A DNA stretch of 46,750 nt from Comamonadaceae bacterium (GCA_947378785.1 CANCLK010000019.1:1-46750), one strand, 5' to 3'; counted from the stretch's first letter, positions 31,779 through 40,131 are shown. Numbers and translations are program-made. The notes: generated by a model from the letters alone, not told the origin.

Positions 31779-32372
31779 ATGGTCCCATCCGAATTCTGTG
31801 GAACTTCAGTCGCCGCCAAAAAACTCGGCCTCTCCGTTGGAGCGGTTCAGGCCTTGGTCGAAAAAAACGAACTGAAGGCGTGGAAGACCGACGGCGGACA
31901 CCGGCGCATCTCTATGGAGTCTATTGCCGAGTACCAAAAGCGATTTGGCCAGTTTGGGGGCAACCACAAAGACCCGGCTTCACCGCTGACCATCTTGTTG
32001 GTGGATGAACGCAATGAGACTTTTGACGCTATCCAAAACGTGCGGCAAGAGGCTGGCATATTGATCGAATGTGTGTGGATCACTTCCGCCTTGAAGGCAC
32101 TCATCAACCTCAAGACGATTCAGCCAGATGTCTTGATCGCAGACCTCAGCATGCCCAACGTTGATGGCTATGAGTTGCTCCGTACCGTTCGCTCTAGCCA
32201 CTTGGCCGACGCTCTCGCACTGGTCGGTTTGACGAATGTGGACCCTTCAGACGTCAACAATCTAGAACTCTTGCCGACTCATACGGCATTGGTTCAAAAA
32301 CCGGTTCATGCGCAGTGGCTGCATGGTTACTTTGCATCTCAGATTGCTTTGCGTAGCCAGATCCTAGGCTGA
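31779..32372 (+). CDS. Excisionase-type HTH fused to a receiver domain
   Basis: I prefer the ATG at 31779 over TTG codons at 31770 and 31773. The 197-residue protein starts with a MerR/excisionase-type helix-turn-helix (about 8-55: S-V-A-A-K-K-L-G-L-S-V, then W-K-T-D-G-G-H-R-R-I). A complete receiver domain follows (about 70-190). The receiver keeps the acidic pair Asp76-Glu77, phosphoacceptor Asp122 in I-A-D-L-S-M-P, Thr152 and Lys174 in Q-K-P-V. DNA-binding domain first and receiver second is the reverse of the usual order. No histidine kinase gene is in the window, so it is an orphan regulator. A strong terminator follows. Confidence 0.83.
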   Translation: MVPSEFCGTSVAAKKLGLSVGAVQALVEKNELKAWKTDGGHRRISMESIAEYQKRFGQFGGNHKDPASPLTILLVDERNETFDAIQNVRQEAGILIECVWITSALKALINLKTIQPDVLIADLSMPNVDGYELLRTVRSSHLADALALVGLTNVDPSDVNNLELLPTHTALVQKPVHAQWLHGYFASQIALRSQILG

Positions 32373-32377
32373 ATTAA

Positions 32378-32405
32378 AAAAGAGCCGCTCGAAAGCGGCT
32401 CTTTT
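32378..32405. terminator. Bidirectional Rho-independent terminator
   Basis: AAAAGAGCCGCT and AGCGGCTCTTTT form a perfect 12-bp stem around the tetraloop CGAA. With A's on one side and T's on the other it can stop transcription in both directions. It lies between the convergent HTH-receiver and Bug receptor genes. Confidence 0.9.
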
Positions 32406-32425
32406 GGCGTTCAGCGTTGAACAGA

Positions 32426-33403
32426 TCAGTCGGCGTAAATACCAGCCTTCCGGATCACCGGGCCCCACTTCAGAATTTCAGCTTCGAGGTGGGTCTTCAA
32501 ACCAGCCGGTGTGACCTTGTCCATAGTCGGGACCTCCAAGCTCAGCTCTTTGAAGCGTTGTTTGATCATCGGGTCTTGCAGCGCCACGCGCAGTGCTGCG
32601 TTGACCTTGTCAATGACGGGTGCCGGTGTGCCTTTGGGGGCGTACATGCCGTGCCAGACTTTGACCTCAAAACCTTTTAAACCTTGCTCGTCAAGCGTTG
32701 GCACATTGGGCAAGACCTCGAGTCGTTTGAGCGTGGTCACACCATAGACCTTGACTCGGTTTTCCTTGATGAGCGGAACTGTTTGGGATGTCTGGTCGCA
32801 CAACAGGTCGACCTGACCGCCGAGCAAGTCGTTCATGGCCGGGCCGGTGCCCTTGTAAGGGATGGTATTGAGCGTGGTGTCCAAGGCGGTCATGAACAAC
32901 AGGCCGCACAAATGCGAAACCGCACCCAGACCAGCGTTGGCCATCGATACTTTTTCCTTGTTGGCTTTGAGATAAGCCTGCAGCTCTTTAAAGTTGTTGG
33001 CCGGAAAGTCTTTGCGCGCCAGCATGGTCATCGGCACGTCAACCACTTGGCCGATGTATTCAAAGTCTTTCAGCGTGTCAAAGTTGAGCTTTTTATAAAG
33101 AGCAGGTGCCGTGGCCATGCCCATGTGGTGAATGAAAAGTGTGTAACCGTTGGGCGCTGCGCGGGCCACGCGTTGCGTCGCGATGGTGCCACCGGCGCCG
33201 ACAGTGTTCTCCACCAGCACTGTTTGCCCGAGGGACTTGCCCATCGGGATGGCGATCATGCGGGCAACCACATCGGTCGGGCCTCCGGCGGCGAACGGCA
33301 CCACCAGAATGATGGGCTTGTCCGGGTAAGTCTGAGCTTGCGCCAGACCTAGGCCGCAGGTCAGCAGGCATCCAAGCAAGACTGATTTCAGTTGTTTTTT
33401 CAT
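32426..33403 (-). CDS. Bug/TctC-type periplasmic solute receptor (6 of 7)
   Basis: The ATG at 33403 is chosen over a TTG at 33430 because it opens directly into a Lys-rich signal peptide ending A-Q-A-Q (about residue 24). The 325-residue protein has Y-P-D-K-P-I-I-L-V-V-P-F, A-A-G-G-P-T-D, E-N-T-V-G-A-G-G, A-P-N-G-Y-T-L-F and T-I-P-Y-K-G-T-G-P. It is the last gene of the minus-strand C5-acid-like cluster, 85 bp after the CitE-like lyase, and ends at a strong terminator. It probably imports a dicarboxylate for that cluster. Confidence 0.87.
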   Translation of the reverse strand: MKKQLKSVLLGCLLTCGLGLAQAQTYPDKPIILVVPFAAGGPTDVVARMIAIPMGKSLGQTVLVENTVGAGGTIATQRVARAAPNGYTLFIHHMGMATAPALYKKLNFDTLKDFEYIGQVVDVPMTMLARKDFPANNFKELQAYLKANKEKVSMANAGLGAVSHLCGLLFMTALDTTLNTIPYKGTGPAMNDLLGGQVDLLCDQTSQTVPLIKENRVKVYGVTTLKRLEVLPNVPTLDEQGLKGFEVKVWHGMYAPKGTPAPVIDKVNAALRVALQDPMIKQRFKELSLEVPTMDKVTPAGLKTHLEAEILKWGPVIRKAGIYAD

Positions 33404-33488
33404 GATGGTCCGTTGGTTGTCTATTGTCAAAATAATAATAAATTAAGCATATAGATTATGAGTGACTGGGGCGGTCCCTGTAAATCCC

Positions 33489-34337
33489 TTAATCTATGCG
33501 GGCCATTGCCAGACACTGACGGGCCAGTTTGAGCACCGGCGGGTCGACCATGCGGCCGTCAACCGAGAAGGCCCCACCCCCAGCTGCGGTTTCGGCTTGC
33601 AGCACGCGCTGGGCCCAATCAATTTGTGCGAGAGTGGGCGCAAACGCGGCGTGCACTGCCGCCACTTGCAGCGGATGAATGCATAGTTTGGCGCCAAAGC
33701 CAAAACGCAGGCTGCGGGCTGCATCGGCTTGCACGCGGCTCATGTCTTGGGTGTCGGTGGTCACGCCGTCCATCGGTGCCGCCAAACCAGCACGGCGCGA
33801 AGCGACAACGATGGCGACGCGAACCGGCGCCAGCTCGGCTTCATCCGCTCCGCAGGCCATGCCCAGATCAGCCTGAAAGTCGAGGTTGCCAAAAGCCAAG
33901 CGCCGCACGCTTGGGCTACGGGCAAGCGCGTCGACGTTGGCCAGTCCCTCCGCTGATTCAATGATCGGAATCAGGATGACCGCTGCCCCGCCAAGCGCTT
34001 CTTGAACGCCCGTCAGATCGCTGGTTTTTTCGGCTTTCGGTACCATCACGATCGGCAGGGGGGTGATTTTTGCCAGCCACGACAGATCGTCCTGGTGGCT
34101 GGCAGTTTGAGCCGCATTGATGCGCACCACCATCCGCGCACGTTGGGCCGTTGGCCAATGCTGCCAGGCCAAGGCCAGCGCAGTCCGCGCAGCGGCTTTG
34201 TTGGCGACTGGCACCGCATCTTCGAGATCAACAATCACCATGTCGGCTTGACTGGCCAAGGCTTTGTCAAAGCGCTCGGGCCTGTTCCCCGGCACAAACA
34301 AAAACGAACGTGCCTCGGTCAGCAGTGAGGAAGTCAT
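33489..34337 (-). CDS. CitE-like acyl-CoA lyase (HpcH/HpaI family), copy B
   Basis: The ATG at 34337 overlaps the MmgE/PrpD stop (ATGA) and gives a typical N-terminus, R-S-F-L-F-V-P-G-N-R-P-E-R-F. An upstream TTG would add 17 unlikely residues. The 282-residue protein has V-D-L-E-D-A-V, V-P-K-A-E-K, a Glu in I-P-I-I-E-S, L-A-F-G-N-L-D-F with the late acid, and C-I-H-P-L-Q. It is of the citramalyl/malyl-CoA lyase type and a paralogue of copy A. With the CoA-transferase, hydratase and dehydrogenase upstream, cleavage of citramalyl-CoA to acetyl-CoA and pyruvate is the most attractive reaction. That is inference. Confidence 0.85.
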   Translation of the reverse strand: MTSSLLTEARSFLFVPGNRPERFDKALASQADMVIVDLEDAVPVANKAAARTALALAWQHWPTAQRARMVVRINAAQTASHQDDLSWLAKITPLPIVMVPKAEKTSDLTGVQEALGGAAVILIPIIESAEGLANVDALARSPSVRRLAFGNLDFQADLGMACGADEAELAPVRVAIVVASRRAGLAAPMDGVTTDTQDMSRVQADAARSLRFGFGAKLCIHPLQVAAVHAAFAPTLAQIDWAQRVLQAETAAGGGAFSVDGRMVDPPVLKLARQCLAMARID

Positions 34338-35707
34338 ACCGTTGCCATTAGCAAGCGGCCGACGCGCGGCCACTGGATGACTTGCCAAAGTTGTGCGATG
34401 GATGCTTGCATTTCGCCAGGGCTGGCACCACCACTGTGGGCTGCCAGACGCAGCGCCTTGGCGGTGATCTCGTCGCGGCTGAGCGTGTTGCCGGGGTCGC
34501 CCTTGGGCTCGTCCACACGGCCTTGCAACACGCGGCCATCGGTGGTGTAGACAGTGACTTTGCCGATCCAGCGCTGTGGGTAAGCGGCGTCGACCTCGGC
34601 GTCTAGCTGCATCTCGACTTTGTTGCGCAACGCTACCGTCAGCGTGTCGCTGAAGTGCTTGTCAAATTCGATCAAGCCGGCATGACCAAAACGTGCGGCC
34701 AGACCTAGCACCGTGCCCATGCTGAATTTGCTTTGGTGCACGGTGCTCGGGTTCGTCACCGGTCCCAGCACATCGATCGCGCCTTGGTGCACATGCGTGA
34801 CCACGCGCGCCAAGTCTGGCGCTTGCAGCTTGTTGTCTTGCATGACTTGCAGCAGTGCGTCAGCCGCCGGGTGTGTGTGGCGGCACGAGGCGTGGTATTT
34901 GAATGACGTTTCAGCCGTCGCCCAGCGGTTGCCAAGCCTGTCTGTGAGCTTGCGTACATCGGCATCGCTCGACATGCCGGCGGCCATGCCTTGTGGGCCT
35001 TCCAAAATTTGGGCCGCGCCGGTGAAGCCATCTTTGGCCAAGTACGCCGCCATCAAACCAGCACCGGCAGCGTGGGCAGTGTGCAGTTGTTTAGAGTCTG
35101 CGGCGGTGCGCAAAAATTCCCACAAGCCAGCCGACTGTGTGCCTGCCGAACCAAAAGCGTGTTGCATTTGGGATGGGTTCAACCCCAGCAAATGGCCGAC
35201 TGCTGCAGCGGCCGCCAGCGTGCCTGCCGTGCCCGTGGTGTGGAACACTTTGTAGTGCGATCGACCCAAAAATTCACCCACCCGAATGCCCACTTCATAA
35301 CCTGCCACAGCGGCGGTGATGAGTTGCGCGCCACTGGCACCAATGGCTTGCGCCACCGCCAGCGCCGGTGGGAAAACCACCGTGGCCGGGTGAAACACCG
35401 AGCCGTTGTGCACGTCGTCTTGTTCGGCCACATGCGAGGCGCTGGCGTTCGCCATCGCGGCCAAATATGGGCTGCTACCACTGCGCGTGATGAGCACTTC
35501 GCTCGGTCCTTCATCTGGCCCCATGCTCAGCGCAAAGCGTGTCAGGCTGTCAACCGGGCGCGCGTTGTGGCCGCCGATGGCCGAGCCAAACCAGTCGACA
35601 AACAGGTCTTCGGTTTTGCGCAATACCGAGGCTGGAATATCGGCGGTGGTCAGGTTTGCGGCAAAGGCGGCTAGGGTGGCTGTGGCGCTTGAGTTGTCTT
35701 GGTTCAT
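34334..35707 (-). CDS. MmgE/PrpD-family protein
   Basis: The 457-residue protein has the family's helical first domain and lid: D-W-F-G-S-A-I-G-G, A-S-A-S-H-V-A-E-Q-D-D near 93, H-P-A-T-V-V-F-P-P-A-L-A and F-H-T-T-G-T-A-G-T. A second domain carries K-Y-H-A-S-C-R-H-T-H and Q-S-K-F-S-M. The family includes 2-methylcitrate dehydratase, cis-aconitate decarboxylase (itaconate-forming) and iminodisuccinate epimerase. No 2-methylcitrate synthase or lyase genes are present here, so an itaconate- or aconitate-related isomerisation or decarboxylation fits the context better. Its ends overlap both neighbours by 4 bp, which supports coupled translation. Confidence 0.87.
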   Translation of the reverse strand: MNQDNSSATATLAAFAANLTTADIPASVLRKTEDLFVDWFGSAIGGHNARPVDSLTRFALSMGPDEGPSEVLITRSGSSPYLAAMANASASHVAEQDDVHNGSVFHPATVVFPPALAVAQAIGASGAQLITAAVAGYEVGIRVGEFLGRSHYKVFHTTGTAGTLAAAAAVGHLLGLNPSQMQHAFGSAGTQSAGLWEFLRTAADSKQLHTAHAAGAGLMAAYLAKDGFTGAAQILEGPQGMAAGMSSDADVRKLTDRLGNRWATAETSFKYHASCRHTHPAADALLQVMQDNKLQAPDLARVVTHVHQGAIDVLGPVTNPSTVHQSKFSMGTVLGLAARFGHAGLIEFDKHFSDTLTVALRNKVEMQLDAEVDAAYPQRWIGKVTVYTTDGRVLQGRVDEPKGDPGNTLSRDEITAKALRLAAHSGGASPGEMQASIAQLWQVIQWPRVGRLLMATV

Positions 35708-36879
35708 AGCGAGGCTCCGAGTTCAGCCAAGATGGCTTGGGTGTGTTCGCCGACGGTGGGAATAGCGTCCATGCGGTAGTCAAAACTGCTTTGCTTGCCG
35801 GGTGGCAGCAAGGCGGGCAAGTCGCCAGCTGGTGAACCAACGGTCGTCCAGCGTTCCCGGGCTTTCAGCTGAGGATGGGCCCACAAGTCGGCCATGCCGT
35901 TCATGTTCGCATTGGCAATCTGGGCGTTGTCTAGGCGCTCGACCACCTGTTCGGCGGTCAGGTTTGAGAACGCCTTGACGATGATGGCTTCGAGTTCGAT
36001 CCGATTGGCGCTGCGCAGTGCATTGCGGTCAAAGCGTGGGTCGGTGGCGAGCTCGGGTTGCAGCAAAACTTTATTGCAAAACTGCAGCCATTCCCGTTCG
36101 TTTTGGAGACCCAAAATCACCTTGCGGCCGTCGCCCGCAGCGAACGGGCCGTACGGGTAAATGGTCGCATGGGCGGCTGCCGCGCGCGGTGGTGGCGAAG
36201 CGCCGTCCATGGCGTAGTACATCGGGTAGCCCATCCACTCGCCCAAGGCTTCGAGCATGGACACATCAATGTGCGAGCCTTCGCCGGTTTTTTCGCGCTG
36301 CATCAAGGCCGACAAGATGTTGGTGTACGCATACATGCCGGCGGCGATGTCGGCGATCGAGTTGCCCGCTTTGCTCGGTTGTTCCGACGTGCCGGTGATG
36401 CTCAGAAAACCGGCCTCACTTTGAATCAACAAGTCATAGGCTTTTTTGTCGCGGTAGGGGCCGTCGGTGCCGTAGCCCGAAATGTCGCAAACGATCAGGC
36501 GCGGGTCAGCGGCGCGCAGGGTGGCGGCGTCGAGTCCCATGCGGCCAGTGGCGCCGGGTGCGAGGTTTTGCACCAGCACATCGGCCTTGGCGATGAGTTG
36601 CTTCAAGACGGCCAGGTGCTGCGGGTCTTTCAGGTCCAGCGCCAAGCTTTCCTTGGAGCGATTGACCCAGACAAAGTGCGAGGCTTCACCGCGTGCGCGG
36701 TTGTCGTAAGCGCGGGCGAAATCACCCACCCCTGGGCGCTCCACCTTGATGACGCGGGCGCCGAGGTCAGCCAGTTGACGTGTGCAAAAGGGCGCGGCAA
36801 TGGCGTGCTCCAACGAGACCACGGTGATGTGGTCGAGCGGACGCGGACGGGCTTTGGCTTGGGACGCAGTGCTTGTCAT
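35704..36879 (-). CDS. Family III (CaiB/BaiF) CoA-transferase
   Basis: The ATG at 36879 overlaps the acyl-CoA dehydrogenase stop by one base. The frame is open for 58 more codons upstream, but these lie inside that gene. The 391-residue protein has I-T-V-V-S-L-E-H-A-I-A-A-P-F at the start, N-R-S-K-E-S-L-A-L-D-L, I-S-G-Y-G-T-D-G-P-Y and the likely nucleophile Asp177 in S-I-A-D-I-A-A-G. Unlike the CoA-transferase at 15820-17817 it has no extra domain. It would activate a dicarboxylate by transfer of CoA from a donor such as succinyl-CoA, providing substrate for the dehydrogenase, hydratase and lyase of this cluster. Confidence 0.9.
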   Translation of the reverse strand: MTSTASQAKARPRPLDHITVVSLEHAIAAPFCTRQLADLGARVIKVERPGVGDFARAYDNRARGEASHFVWVNRSKESLALDLKDPQHLAVLKQLIAKADVLVQNLAPGATGRMGLDAATLRAADPRLIVCDISGYGTDGPYRDKKAYDLLIQSEAGFLSITGTSEQPSKAGNSIADIAAGMYAYTNILSALMQREKTGEGSHIDVSMLEALGEWMGYPMYYAMDGASPPPRAAAAHATIYPYGPFAAGDGRKVILGLQNEREWLQFCNKVLLQPELATDPRFDRNALRSANRIELEAIIVKAFSNLTAEQVVERLDNAQIANANMNGMADLWAHPQLKARERWTTVGSPAGDLPALLPPGKQSSFDYRMDAIPTVGEHTQAILAELGASL

Positions 36880-38048
36880 TAAAAAGACCTTGGCAGGCCC
36901 AGCAGATGCTCGGCAACGTAGGAGTAAATCAGGTTGGTGGAGATCGGGGCGACTTGGTATAAACGCGTTTCGCGGAACTTGCGCTCGACGTCGTACTCGC
37001 AAGCGAAGCCAAAACCACCGTGGGTTTGCAGGCATACGTTGGCAGCTTCCCAAGAGGCTTTGGCGGCGAGGTACTTAGCCATGTTCGACTCGGCCCCGCA
37101 AGGCTGGCCGGCGTCAAACAGGGCGCAGGCTTTGAAGCGCATCAGGTTGGCGGCTTCGGTTTCGATGTAGCTGTCGGCAATCGGGAACTGGATGCCTTGG
37201 TTTTTGCCGATCGGCCGGCCAAAGACTTCGCGGTCGGTGGCGTAGCGGCGGGCGCGGTCGATGAACCAGTAAGCATCTCCAATGCACTCGGCGGCGATCA
37301 AAGTACGCTCGGCGTTCAGGCCGTCGAGGATGTATTTAAAGCCTTTGCCTTCTTCACCGATCAGGTTCTCGGCGGGGATTTCAAGGTTGTCGAAAAACAC
37401 CTCATTGGTTTCGTGGTTGACCATGTTGCGAATCGGTTTGACGGTCATGCCGTTGCCGATGGCTTGCTTCAAATCAACGATAAAGATCGACATGCCTTCG
37501 CTCTTGCGCGTGACATCGGCCAGCGGTGTGGTGCGGGCCAGCAAGATCATCAGGTCCGAGTGTTGAATGCGCGAGATCCAGACCTTCTGGCCGTTGATGA
37601 CGTAGCGGTCGCCCTTTTTGACGGCGGTGGTTTTGAGCTGTGTGGTGTCGGTGCCGGTGCTGGGCTCGGTCACAGCCATCGACTGCAAGCGCAATTCGCC
37701 GGTGGCGATTTTGGGCAGGTACAGGTCTTTTTGAACCTTGGAGCCGTGCCGCAGCAAGGTGCCCATGTTGTACATCTGGCCATGGCATGAGCCCGCATTG
37801 CCGCCGGCGAAGTTGATCTCTTCCATGATCACTGAGGCTTCGGCCAAGCCGAGGCCAGAGCCACCGAATTCGGTGGGAATGAGCGCGGCCAGCCAGCCGG
37901 CTTCGGTCAGTGCGGTGACAAAGGTTTCGGGGTAGCCGCGATCGTCGTCGACTTTTTGCCAGTAGGCGGAGTCAAAGCTGCCGCAGAGGTCGCGCAAGGC
38001 TTCGCGCATGTCTTGATGGGCGTCAGGGGTGGGAATCGTGGTTTTCAT
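36879..38048 (-). CDS. Acyl-CoA dehydrogenase
   Basis: The 389-residue protein has all three acyl-CoA dehydrogenase domains. Signatures are the helical start, A-V-T-E-P-S-T-G-T-D, W-I-S-R-I-Q-H-S-D, N-A-E-R-T-L-I-A-A-E, and the C-terminal Q-T-H-G-G-F-G-F-A-C-E-Y-D-V-E-R. It is FAD-dependent and would pass electrons to ETF. Within this cluster a branched or dicarboxylic acyl-CoA such as methylsuccinyl- or glutaryl-CoA is a reasonable substrate, but the sequence alone does not show it. Ribosome binding and spacing point to cotranscription with the CoA-transferase downstream and the hydratase upstream. Confidence 0.92.
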   Translation of the reverse strand: MKTTIPTPDAHQDMREALRDLCGSFDSAYWQKVDDDRGYPETFVTALTEAGWLAALIPTEFGGSGLGLAEASVIMEEINFAGGNAGSCHGQMYNMGTLLRHGSKVQKDLYLPKIATGELRLQSMAVTEPSTGTDTTQLKTTAVKKGDRYVINGQKVWISRIQHSDLMILLARTTPLADVTRKSEGMSIFIVDLKQAIGNGMTVKPIRNMVNHETNEVFFDNLEIPAENLIGEEGKGFKYILDGLNAERTLIAAECIGDAYWFIDRARRYATDREVFGRPIGKNQGIQFPIADSYIETEAANLMRFKACALFDAGQPCGAESNMAKYLAAKASWEAANVCLQTHGGFGFACEYDVERKFRETRLYQVAPISTNLIYSYVAEHLLGLPRSF

Positions 38049-38093
38049 GGTGTCTTAAAAAAAGTGGATCAGTAGTTTCGGTGCGGCCGTGTT

Positions 38094-38981
38094 TTAGCCG
38101 AGTTCGGCCGTGCCCTGCATGGTCAGCCAGCCCTCGTGGTCTTGTGTCCACAAGCGGATGTGCGAGCCGTCGCCATGAGCACCCGTTTCAGGTTGGCCGT
38201 TGACGCGCATGACGCGCTGGTCTGCGCACTCAAAAGTCGGGCGCAGGGCTTTGAATTCAAAGCGCTTGATCGGGCGGTCGGTGTTGCGGCGCACCAAGTC
38301 CAGCATCAGCGTGGCGATCAAGGGGCCATGCACGATCAGGCCCGGATAGCCTTCGACGTCGGTCACATATTTGCGGTCATAGTGAATCCGGTGGCCGTTG
38401 AAGGTGAGGGCTGAATAGCGAAACAAGAACACGTCGTCGGGCGTCACGTCACGCTGCCAGGCAGCGCCTTGTTCGGCAGCGATGGGTGTGGGTACGGGGT
38501 CGCCGGGCTGCACCGCTGGGCGGTAAACAATGTCGTGTTCTTCGGTCAGGCACAGACCCTGGGCGTTGCTGATCTCATGCTTGACCAGCACGAACAGCAG
38601 GTCCCCGCTGCGGCCCGACTTGTGCGTCACCGACTCAATGGTCGAGACCCGCTTGACCGCGTCGCCGACCCGCAGCGGCGCATGCCACTGCAAACGGCCA
38701 CCGGCCCACATGCGGCGCGGTAAAGGCACGGGCGGCAAAAAGCCACCGCGCTTGGCGTGGCCGTCTGGACCGATCTCGCTTTGCCGGTGGTGTGGCAGAA
38801 AAAACAGCCAATGCCACAGCGCTGGCAATTCGGTGCCAGAGTGAGGCGTCGGGTCATCGCGGTCCAAGGTGGCGCTGAGCGCCCGCAGTGGCGCCGGCGT
38901 GATCAGGTCTTCCAGGGTTTCGGTGCGGCCTTGCCAGTCTTGTAGGTGGGCGAGGGTTTGGGGATCGAGTGTGGTCGTCAT
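38094..38981 (-). CDS. HTD2/MaoC-like enoyl-CoA hydratase (mesaconyl-CoA hydratase type)
   Basis: The 295-residue protein is a double hot-dog enzyme of the HTD2 type. The first half has M-W-A-G-G-R-L-Q-W-H and E-E-H-D-I-V-Y-R. The second half has the active-site segment F-R-Y-S-A-L-T-F-N-G-H-R-I-H-Y-D, with Asn195 and His200 where classical MaoC enzymes have Asp and His. It then has G-L-I-V-H-G-P-L. Bacterial relatives include mesaconyl-C4-CoA and itaconyl-CoA hydratases, which make citramalyl-CoA. The nearby CoA-transferase and CitE-like lyase fit that reaction. It is the first enzyme gene after the receptor at 39020. Confidence 0.85.
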   Translation of the reverse strand: MTTTLDPQTLAHLQDWQGRTETLEDLITPAPLRALSATLDRDDPTPHSGTELPALWHWLFFLPHHRQSEIGPDGHAKRGGFLPPVPLPRRMWAGGRLQWHAPLRVGDAVKRVSTIESVTHKSGRSGDLLFVLVKHEISNAQGLCLTEEHDIVYRPAVQPGDPVPTPIAAEQGAAWQRDVTPDDVFLFRYSALTFNGHRIHYDRKYVTDVEGYPGLIVHGPLIATLMLDLVRRNTDRPIKRFEFKALRPTFECADQRVMRVNGQPETGAHGDGSHIRLWTQDHEGWLTMQGTAELG

Positions 38982-39019
38982 TTCAAAAATACCTAAGCAG
39001 TGATTCAGTTCAGTTCAAT

Positions 39020-40036
39020 TCAGTCCACGGCGGCGCCAGAGCGTTTCACAATCTGGCTCCAGCGTGCGATGTCTTCGTTTAGCAGGGCGGCAAATTGCTC
39101 GGGCGTGGTCGGTGGTGCCAGCTCAACGCCTTGCAGCTCTAGCTTGTCGCGCAGGTCTTTGCTGGCCAGCGCCCGGCTCATGCCGTCTTGCAGTTTTGTC
39201 AACACCTCGGCCGACACACCGACGGGTGCAAACAGGCCAATCCACAACGTGCCGCTGTAGCCCGGCACAATTTCCGACAGCGCGGGGACATCAGGCAATG
39301 CGGGCGATCGGCGTGGGCTGCTGACGGCCAGTGGTTTCAGCTTGCCCGCTTTGATTTGCGCGAGCGATGACGGCAGGCTGGCAAAGACCAGCGGCAGTTG
39401 GCCGCCCAGAACGTCGTTGAGCGCGGGTGCAACGCCTTTGTAGGGTACGTGCTGCAACTGGATGCCGGCCATGCTGTTGAGCATCTCGCCCAGCAGATGG
39501 TTCAGCGTGCCATTGCCCGCTGATGCGTACTGGTAAAAGCCGGGCTTGGCCTTGGCCAGGTTGATCAGCTCTTTCACCGACTTGGCAGGAAAGTCCGGAT
39601 TGGCCAGCAGCACGTTAGGCACAGCGCCAATCAGGGCGATGGGCTTGAAATCCTTGACCGGATCGAAGCCGGGGTTTTTGTACAGCGCCGGGTTGATGGC
39701 TTGGCTGCTGCTGATGGTCATGAGCAGCGTGTAGCCATCTTTGGCGGCCTTGCCGGCGTACTGGGTGCCGATGTTGCCACCCGCACCTGGTTTGTTTTCA
39801 ACTGCGACGGGAGACCCTAATATTTCAGAGAGTTTTTGGCTGACCACGCGGCCAACGATGTCGTTGGTGCCGCCCGCGGTTTGCGGCACCACCATCAGAA
39901 TGGGGCGGCTGGGGTAGGGCGCGGTGGTTTGCGCCAACACTGCGGCTGAATTGCTTAACCCCAGACCGAGCGCTGCAGCCCACAGCAGCACGCCACGGAC
40001 AGTTGAGGCAGATGCTGGAAAACGTGTTGGTGTCAT
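39020..40036 (-). CDS. Bug/TctC-type periplasmic solute receptor (7 of 7)
   Basis: The ATG at 40036 follows AAGGAAA and opens a leader with a long hydrophobic core ending V-L-A-Q near residue 36. The 338-residue protein shows Y-P-S-R-P-I-L-M-V-V-P-Q, T-A-G-G-T-N-D-I, E-N-K-P-G-A-G-G-N-I-G, D-G-Y-T-L-L-M and H-V-P-Y-K-G-V-A-P. It heads the minus-strand catabolic operon and is divergent from the LysR gene, whose product probably controls it. The likely ligand is the acid metabolised by the operon. Confidence 0.9.
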   Translation of the reverse strand: MTPTRFPASASTVRGVLLWAAALGLGLSNSAAVLAQTTAPYPSRPILMVVPQTAGGTNDIVGRVVSQKLSEILGSPVAVENKPGAGGNIGTQYAGKAAKDGYTLLMTISSSQAINPALYKNPGFDPVKDFKPIALIGAVPNVLLANPDFPAKSVKELINLAKAKPGFYQYASAGNGTLNHLLGEMLNSMAGIQLQHVPYKGVAPALNDVLGGQLPLVFASLPSSLAQIKAGKLKPLAVSSPRRSPALPDVPALSEIVPGYSGTLWIGLFAPVGVSAEVLTKLQDGMSRALASKDLRDKLELQGVELAPPTTPEQFAALLNEDIARWSQIVKRSGAAVD

Positions 40037-40108
40037 GGTGTGTTTCCTTGTCGAGTGGGTGATGGTCGGCCGATAACGGGTGCAGTGCAATCAGAGAATT
40101 TCAAACCG

Positions 40109-40131
40109 AGCCTTCGGAAAAACAGAAGGCT
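40109..40131. promoter_or_regulatory. LysR-type inverted repeat in the divergent promoter
   Basis: AGCCTTC (40109-40115) and GAAGGCT (40125-40131) are perfect inverted arms 9 bp apart and contain the T-N11-A core expected for a LysR recognition site. The element lies 26 bp upstream of the LysR start and 73 bp upstream of the divergent receptor gene, a normal position for control of both. Confidence 0.6.

Noticed and set aside
36058..36882. 274-codon open frame on the plus strand
   Set aside because: It is antisense to the CoA-transferase with intact motifs; long shadow frames are expected at this GC content.
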